DNA from: JAVVHH01 sp964657565
GTDB taxonomy: Bacteria; Pseudomonadota; Alphaproteobacteria; Acetobacterales; Acetobacteraceae
Length of the DNA: 29,682 nt
Direction: 5' to 3'
Assembly: GCA_964657565.1 (NCBI GenBank)
Contig: CAZZVQ010000059.1
Span: 1 to 29,682 of the forward strand
Made by a program: the position numbers and the translations under genes. Within the stretch, counting starts at the first letter, position 1; each line of letters starts with the position of its first letter. Of the stretch, positions 6,577-14,349 are shown in pieces. The notes beneath the pieces were generated by a model, which made no database searches, was not told the origin of the DNA, and saw only the letters and a list, made by a program, of their open reading frames with translations.

Positions 6577-8505
6577 ATGGCTCTGCAACGGCCCTTCTCC
6601 CGTGCGCTGCGGCGCATTCTTCTCAATGTCCTGCTCGACGGTGCCTTGGCCGCGGTGGCGACCCCGCTCGCCCGGTATCTGGCGGACCCGACCGGTGGCT
6701 TGCTGCATCCGCTGTGGTTCATCGCCGGCGGCGCCATCACCTTGCTCGTCGCCGGGCTGCCGTTCCGCATGCCGCAGCAATACTGGCGGTTCTCCGGCAT
6801 CGAGGACCTGCTTGGAGTGGTCGGCAGCTCGATGATCTCGGCGGCGCTGTTCGCCATGCTGCTGCTCGCCTCCGGCTTCCCGCTCCCGACCAGCACGTTC
6901 CCGGTCATCCATGCGCTGACCTTGATCGTGGCCCTTGGCACGCCGCGGGTGATCTACCGGCTGCGCCGCGGCCGTAACCGAACGGGGGAGGGGGATGCCC
7001 AGGCCATCCTGCTGGCCGGCGCGGGCGAGAACGCCGACTTGTTCCTGCGCGCGCTCGACACGCGCGAGGGGCGGGCGGCCTACCGGGTGGTCGGGCTGCT
7101 CAGCAACGGGCCCGGCAACGTGGGCCGGCGGATGCATGGGCGGCCCATCCTCGGGGTGCTGGAACAGGCCGGGTCCGTGCTCGCCAAACTGCGCCAGGAC
7201 GGGCGCCCCGCCTCCGCGATCGTCGTGACCGAGGCCGACCTCGAGGGCGCCCGCCTGGCCGACCTCGTGGTCCAGGCCGAAGCCGAGGGCGGCACCGTCC
7301 GCCGCATGCCGCCGCCGACCCGGCTGCTGGGCTCGTCCGACGAGCCGGCCTCGCTCGCGCCGGTCGCCATCGAGGATTTGCTGAACCGTGCGCAGGTGCC
7401 GCTCGACCGCGACGGCATGGCGCGTCTGGTCCGGGGGCGGCGGGTGCTGGTGACCGGGGCGGGTGGCACGATCGGGTCCGAACTCGCACGGCAGATCGCC
7501 TCGCTGGCGCCGGGCTTGCTGGTGCTGCTCGACAACGGCGAATACGCGCTGTGGCAGATCGACACCGAGCTGGCCGAGACCGATCCCGGTATCGCCCGCC
7601 AGATCTGCCTCGCCGACGTCCGCGACGAGGGCCGGATCCGCGCCGTCTGCGACGACATCCGCCCCGAGCTGGTGTTCCACGCCGCCGCGCTCAAGCACGT
7701 CCCGATGGTCGAGGCCAATCCGCTCGAAGGGCTGATGACCAACGCCGTCGGCACCCGCATCGTGGCCGACGCCGCCCGTGCGGCCGGGGCCACGCAGATG
7801 GTGTTCATCTCCACCGACAAGGCGGTGAACCCGTCCAGCGTGATGGGCGCCAGCAAGCGTCTGGCCGAGATGTATGTGCAGGCCCTCGACCGGACGGTCC
7901 GCCCCGGCGGGATGCGCTGCGTCACCGTCCGCTTCGGCAACGTGCTCGGCAGCACCGGCTCGGTAGTGCCGCTGTTCCGCCGCCAGCTCGAGCGCGGCGG
8001 CCCGCTCACCGTCACGCACCCCGATATGCAGCGCTACTTCATGACCGTGCGCGAGGCGGTCGGCCTCGTGCTGCAGGCGAGCGTCGTCGGCAAGGAGACC
8101 AACCTGGCGGAAGGCGGGATCTTCGTGTTCGACATGGGGCCGCCGGTCCGCATCGTCGATCTGGCCCGCCAGATGATCCGCCTCACCGGCCTGTCCGTCG
8201 CGACGGGAGACAACCCGGCCCCGGACAGCATCGCCATCCGCTTCACCGGTCTGCGCCCCGGCGAGAAGCTGTTCGAGGAGCTCTTCCACGGCAGTGAGCC
8301 GCCGCTCCCCACCGACTACCCCGGCCTGCTGACCGCGACGCCCCGGACCGCCGACCCGGCCATCGTCGCGCGCTGCCTCGACGAGATCGCCGCCGCCTGC
8401 CGGGCCGGCCAGCCCGCCACCGCCCTTTCCCTGCTCGGCCGCATGGTCCCCGAATACGAACGCGAGGTCCCTGCCGAAGCCGCGACTTCAGGAGCCAGCC
8501 CGTGA
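6577..8505 (+). CDS. PglF/CapD/WbpM-type nucleotide-sugar 4,6-dehydratase, membrane-bound
   Basis: A polysaccharide biosynthesis protein of 642 residues. The first ~130 residues contain four hydrophobic helices. A Rossmann-like domain (AILLAGAGENAD) follows, and then the catalytic short-chain dehydrogenase domain with the NAD-binding TGAGGTIGSE near residues 292-302. The active site has the STDKAVNPS segment and M423-x3-K427: the usual Tyr is Met, as in PglF and WbpM. The C-terminus carries FTGLRPGEKLFEELF, typical of Polysacc_synt_2. The enzyme should convert UDP-GlcNAc (or a related sugar) to the 4-keto-6-deoxy product. I chose ATG 6577; a longer frame from 6442 would run into the divergent gene. 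The aminotransferase that would use the keto-sugar follows with a 4-base overlap. Confidence 0.92.
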   Translation: MALQRPFSRALRRILLNVLLDGALAAVATPLARYLADPTGGLLHPLWFIAGGAITLLVAGLPFRMPQQYWRFSGIEDLLGVVGSSMISAALFAMLLLASGFPLPTSTFPVIHALTLIVALGTPRVIYRLRRGRNRTGEGDAQAILLAGAGENADLFLRALDTREGRAAYRVVGLLSNGPGNVGRRMHGRPILGVLEQAGSVLAKLRQDGRPASAIVVTEADLEGARLADLVVQAEAEGGTVRRMPPPTRLLGSSDEPASLAPVAIEDLLNRAQVPLDRDGMARLVRGRRVLVTGAGGTIGSELARQIASLAPGLLVLLDNGEYALWQIDTELAETDPGIARQICLADVRDEGRIRAVCDDIRPELVFHAAALKHVPMVEANPLEGLMTNAVGTRIVADAARAAGATQMVFISTDKAVNPSSVMGASKRLAEMYVQALDRTVRPGGMRCVTVRFGNVLGSTGSVVPLFRRQLERGGPLTVTHPDMQRYFMTVREAVGLVLQASVVGKETNLAEGGIFVFDMGPPVRIVDLARQMIRLTGLSVATGDNPAPDSIAIRFTGLRPGEKLFEELFHGSEPPLPTDYPGLLTATPRTADPAIVARCLDEIAAACRAGQPATALSLLGRMVPEYEREVPAEAATSGASP

Positions 8506-9653
8506 GCATTCCGTTCCTCGACCTCAAGGCCCAGCAGGCCCGCCTGATGCCAATCCTGCGCCCGCGGCTGGAGGCCGTGCTCGCCCATTGCCAGTTCATC
8601 CTCGGCCCCGAAGTGGCCGAGCTGGAACAACGCCTCGCCGCCTATTGCGGCGCCAAGCACTGCGTGGGCGTCAGTTCCGGCACCGACGCGCTGCAGATCG
8701 CGATGATGGCCGAGGGGATCGGCGCCGGAGACGCCGTCTACCTGCCCGCTTTCACCTACACCGCGACCGCCGAAGTCCCGCTCCTGCTCGGTGCCACCCC
8801 CGTCTTCGTCGACGTCGACCCCCGGACGTTCCAGATCGACCCGGCCCATCTGGAGCATCGTATCGCCACGACCCCGGGCCATCTGCGCCCGCGCGCAATC
8901 GTCGGCGTCGATCTGTTCGGCCAGCCGGCCGACTGGCCGGCGCTGCAACGCATCGCTCGGACCCGCGGCTTGTTCCTGCTCGACGATCTCGCGCAATCCT
9001 TTGGCGCAAGCCTGGGCGGCGTCAAGCTCGGCAGCCAGGCCCACGCGACCGCGACCAGCTTCTTTCCCAGCAAGCCGTTCGGCGCCTATGGCGATGGCGG
9101 CGCGCTGTTCACCGACGACGACGACCGCGCCGCCCTGTTCCGCAGCCTGCGCACCCATGGCGAGGGCACCACGCGCTACGACGTGCTCCGCATCGGCATG
9201 AACGGACGCCTCGACACGCTGCAGGCCGCCGTCTTGCTTGCCAAGCTCGACGTCTTCGAGGAGGAGCTCGCCCGGCGCGAAGCCATCGCCCAACATTATG
9301 ACCGGCGCCTCCACACTCTGGTCAACGTCCCCGCCCGTGTGGCCAACAGCACCAGCGCTTGGGCCATCTACGCGATCCTGCTGGACTCCGAGGCCGCCCG
9401 CACCGCGCTTCAGACCTCGCTGCGCGACGCTGGCGTGCCGACCGCGATCTACTATCCGCGCCCGCTGCACCAACAGCCCGCCTACGCGGCCGCCCATGAC
9501 GGCGTCCCGCTCCCGGTGTCCGAGGACCTCGCGACGCGCATCATGGCTCTGCCGATCCACCCCGACCTCTCCGAGGCGCACGTCGAGCAGATCTGCGATG
9601 CCGTGACGCAGGCCTTGCAGCAACCCCGTATTCCGGCGAGCGTTGCGCAATGA
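8502..9653 (+). CDS. DegT/DnrJ/EryC1/StrS-family sugar aminotransferase
   Basis: A PLP enzyme of 383 residues that transfers an amino group (usually from glutamate) to a keto nucleotide sugar. The sequence opens with the FLDLKAQQ segment typical of the family, has GVSSGTDALQIA (phosphate-binding), LDDLAQSFGA, and the PLP lysine K191 in FFPSKPFGAYGDGG. The GTG start at 8502 overlaps the dehydratase stop (GTGA) and has AGGAG eight bases upstream. With PglF it would give a 4-amino-4,6-dideoxy sugar as in bacillosamine synthesis. Its overall look also recalls WbpE, which aminates C3 of an oxidised UDP-sugar, so the position of amination is open. No acetyltransferase is adjacent. Confidence 0.92.
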   Translation: MSIPFLDLKAQQARLMPILRPRLEAVLAHCQFILGPEVAELEQRLAAYCGAKHCVGVSSGTDALQIAMMAEGIGAGDAVYLPAFTYTATAEVPLLLGATPVFVDVDPRTFQIDPAHLEHRIATTPGHLRPRAIVGVDLFGQPADWPALQRIARTRGLFLLDDLAQSFGASLGGVKLGSQAHATATSFFPSKPFGAYGDGGALFTDDDDRAALFRSLRTHGEGTTRYDVLRIGMNGRLDTLQAAVLLAKLDVFEEELARREAIAQHYDRRLHTLVNVPARVANSTSAWAIYAILLDSEAARTALQTSLRDAGVPTAIYYPRPLHQQPAYAAAHDGVPLPVSEDLATRIMALPIHPDLSEAHVEQICDAVTQALQQPRIPASVAQ

Positions 9654-9829
9654 TGACCGATGCAAAGCAGCCGGACGATCATCCGTCGTCAGCAGAGACA
9701 CCCACCATACCGCCACATGCGCCGAACGGCGTGCCTGACGAGGCGGTGAACACCGAGCCGACCGGCCGTCCAACCAGCGATCGCGAGGCAACCGAGGCCG
9801 CCGCAAGTCCGAAGGCGCATCAGCCGTAA
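9650..9829 (+). CDS. Small hydrophilic ORF (59 aa), translationally coupled, unknown
   Basis: This short frame begins at ATG 9650, overlapping the aminotransferase stop as ATGA, and ends at TAA 9827-9829. The product is rich in Pro, Ala, Thr, Glu and Asp, with no Cys, no aromatic residue and no membrane segment, so it should be disordered. I know no family for it. Its coupling to a glycan gene and a clean stop favour translation, but in a GC-rich genome such a frame can arise by chance. Confidence 0.4.
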   Translation: MMTDAKQPDDHPSSAETPTIPPHAPNGVPDEAVNTEPTGRPTSDREATEAAASPKAHQP

Positions 9830-9855
9830 GCGATCCGGCACACTTGCCACTTGAT

Positions 9856-9872
9856 GTGGGAAAAAGTCCCAC
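9856..9872. promoter_or_regulatory. 17-bp palindrome upstream of the histidine kinase
   Basis: GTGGGA and TCCCAC form a perfect inverted repeat around AAAAG, 36 bases before the kinase ATG. No T-run follows, so an intrinsic terminator is less likely than an operator or a leader hairpin. It lies between the end of the glycan genes and the kinase and could serve either. Confidence 0.35.
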
Positions 9873-9908
9873 GTATAAGCGGGCGGAGTGCAACAGGAGC
9901 GCAGCGGT

Positions 9909-10526
9909 ATGGCCCTTACGCAACAGTTCGAAAACGTAACGACGGTCGACTTCCGGCAACTTCGCCATCAGACCAAAAACGCCCTCGCCCGCATCCTCGC
10001 CCAAGTCTCGACCGGGCTGTCGTCGCCCGAGGCCTGCCGGCGCACTGCGGCGGATGTCGAACGCCGCATCCTGTTGACGGCGCAGATATCCGACGCGCTG
10101 TTCGGTCTTACGCGTGAACCGGGGCCATTCACCTACCGGCTCGAGAATCTTTGTGATGGCGTGATCGGCCTCGCCGGCGAAAGCGACCAATACATCGCGT
10201 TCGCCTGCTCCGTGGCGGCGGAGCCGAGGCCGCATCAGACCGAGACGGTGCTCCGGATCGTCCACGAGTTGGTCGGCAACGCGGTCAAGCACGGGATGCA
10301 CATGCGCCTGGTCGGGCGGATCGAGATCGGCGTGCGGGAGAACGCGGCCGGGCTTGTCCTCGACGTCGTCGATGACGGGTGGGGCTGTGGGCGGGCGCCG
10401 GCCCCTGGGGAAGGGCTCTCCGTCGCCAAGGCGCTGGCCGAGCAATGCGGCGGCACCGTGTCGCTCGAGCGCAGCAACGAGCACACGATCGCTCGCCTCG
10501 TGGTGCCGCATGTCGCCCATGCTTGA
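9909..10526 (+). CDS. Short soluble histidine kinase (HisKA_2/HWE-like H-box plus HATPase_c)
   Basis: A protein of 205 residues with only the kinase core. The H-box (LRHQTKNALARI, phospho-acceptor candidate H20) resembles the HRVKN motif of HWE/HisKA_2 kinases. The ATP-binding domain follows with N-box HELVGNAVKHG, G1 DDGWGCG and a G2-like GEGLSVAKALAEQCGG. There is no signal peptide, transmembrane segment, PAS or GAF domain, so sensing must occur through a partner. The start is ATG 9909, nine bases after AGGAG; an in-frame GTG at 9888 is possible. No response regulator is nearby. HWE-type kinases in alphaproteobacteria often feed the general stress response (PhyR), but nothing here links this one to it. 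It may be a phosphotransfer protein rather than a sensor. Confidence 0.82.
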   Translation: MALTQQFENVTTVDFRQLRHQTKNALARILAQVSTGLSSPEACRRTAADVERRILLTAQISDALFGLTREPGPFTYRLENLCDGVIGLAGESDQYIAFACSVAAEPRPHQTETVLRIVHELVGNAVKHGMHMRLVGRIEIGVRENAAGLVLDVVDDGWGCGRAPAPGEGLSVAKALAEQCGGTVSLERSNEHTIARLVVPHVAHA

Positions 10527-10698
10527 CGCGCTTTCTACCGGTGGCGACATGCCGGTCGAGCGGCGCCCGATGCGCGTCAGGCGGTTACGTCGCACGCGCC
10601 GGGTCGGGAGTTGGTTGCTGCTGACTGGCTGGATCGTCCTGCCGCTGATGCCTTTGCTCGCGCTCGGGCTCTCGAAATTGCTCGGGCTCGAATTCTAG
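10519..10698 (+). CDS. Small membrane peptide (59 aa), unknown
   Basis: The C-terminal part of this frame has the signature of a real small protein: an Arg-rich segment (RRPMRVRRLRRTRRV) followed by one hydrophobic helix of ~24 residues (SWLLLTGWIVLPLMPLLALGLSKLLG). The charge distribution suggests a single-pass protein with a cytoplasmic N-terminus. Possible starts are ATG 10510, 10519 and 10549; the first two overlap the end of the kinase, suggesting coupling. It converges with the cation transporter gene, 15 bases away. No family is recognised. Confidence 0.45.
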   Translation: MLDALSTGGDMPVERRPMRVRRLRRTRRVGSWLLLTGWIVLPLMPLLALGLSKLLGLEF

Positions 10699-10713
10699 TG
10701 GTTCTTTGTTGAC

Positions 10714-11673
10714 CTAGATCACGTGATCCGGGCGTAGCAGGCAGTCGCCGGCCGCCTCCGGCGTCTCCAACTGCACGGTCGCGTGCGCGATGCCGAAAAG
10801 CTGTCGCGCGCCTTCCTGCACACCCAACAGCAGATCGCGGTCGCGGGCGCCGTCGTCGCGTACGAGATGGGCGGTCAGCGCGGTGTCCGTCGTGCCGATG
10901 GCCCAGACATGGAGGTCATGCACCTCGATGACGCCCGGCAGCGTGCCGAGCCAGTGTCGCACCGCGACCGGGTCGATGCCCTCCGGCACTGCGTCCAGGG
11001 CGAGATTGGCGGAATCGAGGAGGAGCTTCCAGGTCCCGACGAGGATGACGACGGCGATGACGAGGCCGACAGCCGGGTCGAGCCACAGCCATCCTGTCGC
11101 GCGGATCAACAGCGCGGCCACGATGACGCCCAGCGTGACCAGCGCGTCGGCAGCCATGTGGAGGAACGCCGCGCGCACGTTGATGTCGCCCTTGCGCCCC
11201 GACATGAACATCAGCGCCGTTCCGCCGTTGACGAGAACGCCGGCGGCCGCGACCCAGAGCATGATCGTGGTCTGCACCGGCTGCGGGTTCAGCAATCGGG
11301 CGATCGACTCCCACCCGATCGCGCCGGTGGCGAGCAACAGCAAGACGCCGTTTGCCAACGCGGCGAGGGTGGATGTGGATTTATAGCCGTAGGTCCGCCG
11401 CGCGGTCGGTCCGCGGCCTGCGAGGTATGCCGCCCCCCACGCCATCACCAGGCCGAGCACGTCGGAGAGATTGTGGCCGGCATCGGCGAGCAAGGCGAGC
11501 GAGTCGGAAAGGTAGCCGTATATCGCTTCGAGGATGACGTAGCCGATATTGAGGCTTATCCCGATCGCAAAGGCTCGTCCGAACGATGCGGGGGCGTGGC
11601 TATGGCCGTGACTGTGCCCGTGCTCATGGCCATTCTCATGGTCGTGGTGGGACGAGTGCGCGTCGTGAGGCAT
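10714..11673 (-). CDS. Cation diffusion facilitator (CzcD/ZitB-like Zn2+/Co2+ efflux)
   Basis: An inner-membrane metal/proton antiporter of 319 residues. A His-rich N-terminus (repeated HGHSHGHSH) precedes six membrane helices. The metal site residues are visible as ADAGHNLSD in TM2 and HMAADALVTLG in TM5, the H/D-xxx-D pattern of zinc-type CDF proteins. The C-terminal cytoplasmic domain follows (GVIEVHDLHVWAIG...ALTAHLV). It should export zinc, perhaps cobalt or cadmium. It lies downstream of rpoH on the same strand, 45 bases away with a hairpin between, so read-through is possible but independent expression is likelier. No ribosome site is clear. No metal-responsive regulator is adjacent. 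Confidence 0.93.
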   Translation of the reverse strand: MPHDAHSSHHDHENGHEHGHSHGHSHAPASFGRAFAIGISLNIGYVILEAIYGYLSDSLALLADAGHNLSDVLGLVMAWGAAYLAGRGPTARRTYGYKSTSTLAALANGVLLLLATGAIGWESIARLLNPQPVQTTIMLWVAAAGVLVNGGTALMFMSGRKGDINVRAAFLHMAADALVTLGVIVAALLIRATGWLWLDPAVGLVIAVVILVGTWKLLLDSANLALDAVPEGIDPVAVRHWLGTLPGVIEVHDLHVWAIGTTDTALTAHLVRDDGARDRDLLLGVQEGARQLFGIAHATVQLETPEAAGDCLLRPDHVI

Positions 11674-11687
11674 GGAATTAGAGAGCC

Positions 11688-11711
11688 GCCGCCGGATTTT
11701 GACCCGGCGGC
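11688..11711 (-). terminator. Stem-loop between rpoH and the cation efflux gene
   Basis: An 8-bp stem (GCCGCCGG paired with CCGGCGGC, loop of eight bases) lies just past the rpoH stop. An alternative register at 11684-11712 is equally stable. On the minus strand it is followed by a short pyrimidine-rich CTCTCTAATT segment, a weak version of a T tract. It probably ends rpoH transcription. Confidence 0.5.
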
Positions 11712-11718
11712 TGCAGCC

Positions 11719-12609
11719 TCACGCGGCCTGAGACACGGCTTGGCGGCGCTCTGCGACCTGATTGCGCATCGATTTCTGCAACTTCTCGAACGCGCGCACT
11801 TCGATCTGGCGAACACGCTCGCGCGAGATGTTGTACTGCTGGGACAGTTCCTCGAGTGTGGTGGGATTGTCCTTCAAACGGCGCTCGATCAGGATGTGCC
11901 GCTCCCGCTCGTTCAACGTCTTCAACGCGACGTCCAGCAGGGCACGCCGGCCGGTCAGCTCCTCCCGATCGGCCATCACGACCTCTTGGTTTTCGCTGTC
12001 GTCGACCAGCCAGTCCTGCCACTCGCCCTCGCTATCGGCGCGAACCGGGGCGTTGAGGCTGTTGTCGGGCGCGGCCAGGCGCCGGTTCATGCTGACGACG
12101 TCCTGCTCCGGCACGTCGAGCATGCGGGCGATCTTTGCCACCTGCTCGGGGTGCAGATCGCCGTCCTCGATCGCCTGCATCTGGCCCTTGAGCCGGCGCA
12201 GGTTGAAGAACAGCTTCTTCTGTGCCGCGGTGGTGCCCATCTTCACGAGCGACCAGCTGTGCAGGATGTATTCCTGGATTGCGGCACGGATCCACCACAT
12301 CGCGTAGGTCGCCAGGCGGAACCCGCGATCCGGGTCGAACCGCTTGACGGCCTGCATCATGCCGACGTTGCCTTCGCTGATCAGCTCACCGACGGGCAAG
12401 CCATAGCCGCGATAGCCCATGGCGATCTTGGCGACGAGCCGGAGATGCGACGTGACGAGCTTATGCGCCGCCGCCTGATCCTCGTGGTCGCGCCAGCGCT
12501 TGGACAGCGCGAGCTCTTCCTCCGGGGCAAGCATAGGAAATTTGCGGATCTCCTGGAGATACCGCGATAGGTTGCCCTCTGGGGCGACATTCACCAATGC
12601 AGCAGCCAT
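11719..12609 (-). CDS. rpoH: RNA polymerase sigma-32 factor (heat shock)
   Basis: A sigma-70 family factor of 296 residues that directs RNA polymerase to heat-shock and other stress promoters. Region 1.2 (LSRYLQEIRKFPML), region 2 (GYGLPVGELISEGNVGMMQAVKRFDPDRGFRLATYAMWWIRAAIQEYI), the RpoH box (QKKLFFNLRRLKG, the feature separating RpoH from other sigma factors), region 3, and region 4.2 (TLEELSQQYNISRERVRQIEVRAFEKLQ) are all intact. Its length is usual for RpoH. The start is ATG 12609 with only a weak AGG upstream. About 205 bases separate it from the RluD gene. That gap contains a relatively AT-rich patch, but I could not assign a promoter. Many Rhodospirillales carry more than one rpoH, so which paralogue this is cannot be told. 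Confidence 0.96.
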   Translation of the reverse strand: MAAALVNVAPEGNLSRYLQEIRKFPMLAPEEELALSKRWRDHEDQAAAHKLVTSHLRLVAKIAMGYRGYGLPVGELISEGNVGMMQAVKRFDPDRGFRLATYAMWWIRAAIQEYILHSWSLVKMGTTAAQKKLFFNLRRLKGQMQAIEDGDLHPEQVAKIARMLDVPEQDVVSMNRRLAAPDNSLNAPVRADSEGEWQDWLVDDSENQEVVMADREELTGRRALLDVALKTLNERERHILIERRLKDNPTTLEELSQQYNISRERVRQIEVRAFEKLQKSMRNQVAERRQAVSQAA

Positions 12610-12814
12610 GTATGGCCCTCACACGCCAAACTGTTCGATCTTCCACCCCTTATACGGCGGTGCAGAACGAATGGTTGCGGCGCAAAATAAAGTAGGCGCG
12701 GTAAAGCCTATCACGTCCCTGAGACCACTCCCGATTTGGCAGGTCATCTCATTACAGGCTGAGGCCGCACGCCCGCGACCTCGGGGTTTTGAATACCGGA
12801 CCAGCGTAGTCCTG

Positions 12815-13810
12815 TCAAGGAATGCCTGCATTCCTGTCCATAATGTCAACCAGCGCTTGCATGTCCGGCGGCAGCGGCGTCTCAAACGCGAGACGTGCGC
12901 GCGTGCGCGGATGGTCGAATGCCAACGACGCGGCGTGCAAGGCCTGCCGCGGGAAGTCCAGCAACGCTTGGCGCATCTCGGTTCCGGCCGCTTTCGCGGC
13001 TGCCGGAACCCGGCGCAGGTAAACGGGATCGCCGACCAGGGGATGGCCCCGGCCCGATAGATGGACTCGGATCTGATGGGTCCGGCCCGTTGCCAGCGTG
13101 CACTGCAGCAAGCTCGCCACCGGCGCCCAGGCCCGTTCCACAGCATATCGCGTCAGTGCCGTCTTTCCCCCTGAAGCCACCACGGCCATGCGCTTGCGAT
13201 CCCGCGGATCCCTCCCGACATTGCCCTCGATCTCGCCCTTCGCCGGCGCTGGAACGCCCCACGCGACGGCGATATATCGCCGGTCGAGGTCGCGCGCGGC
13301 AAACGCCGCGGAGAGTGCTGCCAGCGCCGTCTCGGTCTTGGCCGCGACCATGACCCCGGATGTGTCCTTATCCAACCGGTGCACGATCCCCGGCCGTTTC
13401 TCGCCTCCAATCCCCGGCAGGCTGTCCCCGCAATGCGCGAGCAAGGCGTTGACCAACGTGCCGTCCTCGTTGCCCGGCGCCGGATGCACCACCAACCCCG
13501 CCGGCTTGTCCAACACGATTAAATCCGAATCCTCATAAAGAATCGTAAACGGGATCACCTGCGGTTGCGGCACCGCGGCGACGGGAATGGGCCGTTGCAC
13601 GCTGAAGCGGTCGCCGGAATGCACCGTCTCGGCCGGGTTGCGCACGAGCGCGCCTTGCCGCCGTACCGCACCCGCTTCGATCAGGGACTTGACGCGCGAC
13701 CGCGACAGGTCGCCGATGGCGTCAGCCAGGAACCGGTCCGTCCGCGACCCGGCGGCCTCCGCCCCGGCGACGACCTCGACCAAGTCCGGCAAGCGGTCGG
13801 CCTCAGACAA
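12815..13810 (-). CDS. RluA-family 23S rRNA pseudouridine synthase, RluD-like
   Basis: A pseudouridine synthase of 331 residues. An N-terminal S4-like RNA-binding domain (RTDRFLADAIGDLSRSRVKSLIEAGAVRRQG) precedes the catalytic domain, which has the RluA signature with catalytic aspartate D147 in HRLDKDTSGVMV, then RRYIAVAWG and TGRTHQIRVHL. RluD modifies helix 69 of 23S rRNA, and this domain order and length match it better than RluC or RluA. The longest start is TTG 13810; TTG 13792 is another candidate, and neither has a clear ribosome site. The plus-strand gene starts only 14 bases away, so both must share or overlap promoters. The exact target uridines are inferred from the family. Confidence 0.92.
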   Translation of the reverse strand: MSEADRLPDLVEVVAGAEAAGSRTDRFLADAIGDLSRSRVKSLIEAGAVRRQGALVRNPAETVHSGDRFSVQRPIPVAAVPQPQVIPFTILYEDSDLIVLDKPAGLVVHPAPGNEDGTLVNALLAHCGDSLPGIGGEKRPGIVHRLDKDTSGVMVAAKTETALAALSAAFAARDLDRRYIAVAWGVPAPAKGEIEGNVGRDPRDRKRMAVVASGGKTALTRYAVERAWAPVASLLQCTLATGRTHQIRVHLSGRGHPLVGDPVYLRRVPAAAKAAGTEMRQALLDFPRQALHAASLAFDHPRTRARLAFETPLPPDMQALVDIMDRNAGIP

Positions 13811-13824
13811 ACGGAGACAGCAGC

Positions 13825-14130
13825 GTGCGCGGGTTGATGGCGGCCGTGATCGGCATGGGGATCATGATCGTGGCCGGGGTGACGGTATTGGTGGTGGTCA
13901 TGGTGCAACGTATGTCGGCTTCTCCGCCGTCAATTGCCAGCGCCGGCAATTCCCCGGCCGCGCCGACGGCCAACATCCTCATCGACGAACCGGCTGGGAC
14001 CCGAGTCGGCACGCTCTCGCTGGCCGGCGACCACCTCGCCCTGGCCCTTTCGGGCGGCGGTCCGGATCGCGTGGTCGTGGTCGACACCCGCACCGGTCGC
14101 ATCATCGCCCGCACGGCCCTGGCGCGATGA
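13825..14130 (+). CDS. Small membrane-anchored protein, DUF6476-like
   Basis: A protein of 101 residues with one N-terminal membrane helix (about residues 4-28, rich in Val/Ile/Met), a linker, and a small C-terminal domain (THR-type beta strands ending DTRTGRIIARTAL). The arrangement and position beside rluD match what I recall of the alphaproteobacterial DUF6476 family; that assignment is from memory. The start is GTG 13825, eight bases after GGAG at 13813-13816; ATG 13837 is an alternative. The stop overlaps the DUF2256 start as ATGA. Its function is unknown. The hydrophobic anchor suggests an inner-membrane protein with a periplasmic tail. Confidence 0.75.
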   Translation: MRGLMAAVIGMGIMIVAGVTVLVVVMVQRMSASPPSIASAGNSPAAPTANILIDEPAGTRVGTLSLAGDHLALALSGGGPDRVVVVDTRTGRIIARTALAR

Positions 14131-14306
14131 CGCGGCCACCCAAGAAGGCCGACCTGCCGACCAAAACTTGCCAGAGCTGTGGCCGCCCGTTCGCATGGCG
14201 GAAAAAGTGGCGGCTGACCTGGGACGAGGTGCGCCATTGCTCCGACGCTTGCCGATCCGGCCGCCGCGCCGCAGCCCGGCAGCAGATCGCGCAAAACCGC
14301 TCTTGA
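14127..14306 (+). CDS. DUF2256 small zinc-ribbon-like protein
   Basis: A protein of 59 residues matching the DUF2256 family: PKKADLPTKTCQSCGRPFAWRKKW is followed by WDEVRHCSDACR. The four cysteines form a C-x2-C ... C-x3-C arrangement expected to bind one zinc ion. The C-terminus is Arg/Ala-rich and basic, consistent with nucleic-acid contact, though no function has been established that I know of. The ATG start at 14127 overlaps the upstream stop (ATGA), so the two are probably co-translated. A tRNA gene starts 43 bases after the stop. Confidence 0.9.
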   Translation: MTRPPKKADLPTKTCQSCGRPFAWRKKWRLTWDEVRHCSDACRSGRRAAARQQIAQNRS

Positions 14307-14349
14307 TCTCCGCCGCCGACTGCCATATTGACGCGCCTCCACCGGCCAC

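Noticed and set aside
8316..10595. Long minus-strand frame of 759 residues
   Set aside because: It lies opposite the aminotransferase and kinase genes, has no recognisable domain, and is a typical shadow frame of GC-rich DNA.
10783..12570. Plus-strand frame of 595 residues
   Set aside because: Opposite the cation transporter and rpoH, crossing both genes and the hairpin between them; composition rich in Arg, Gln, His and Asp as expected for an antisense frame.
12610..12814. Sigma-32 or sigma-70 promoter for rpoH
   Set aside because: Some TATAAG- and TTGCGC-like words occur on the minus strand, but no pair has acceptable spacing.
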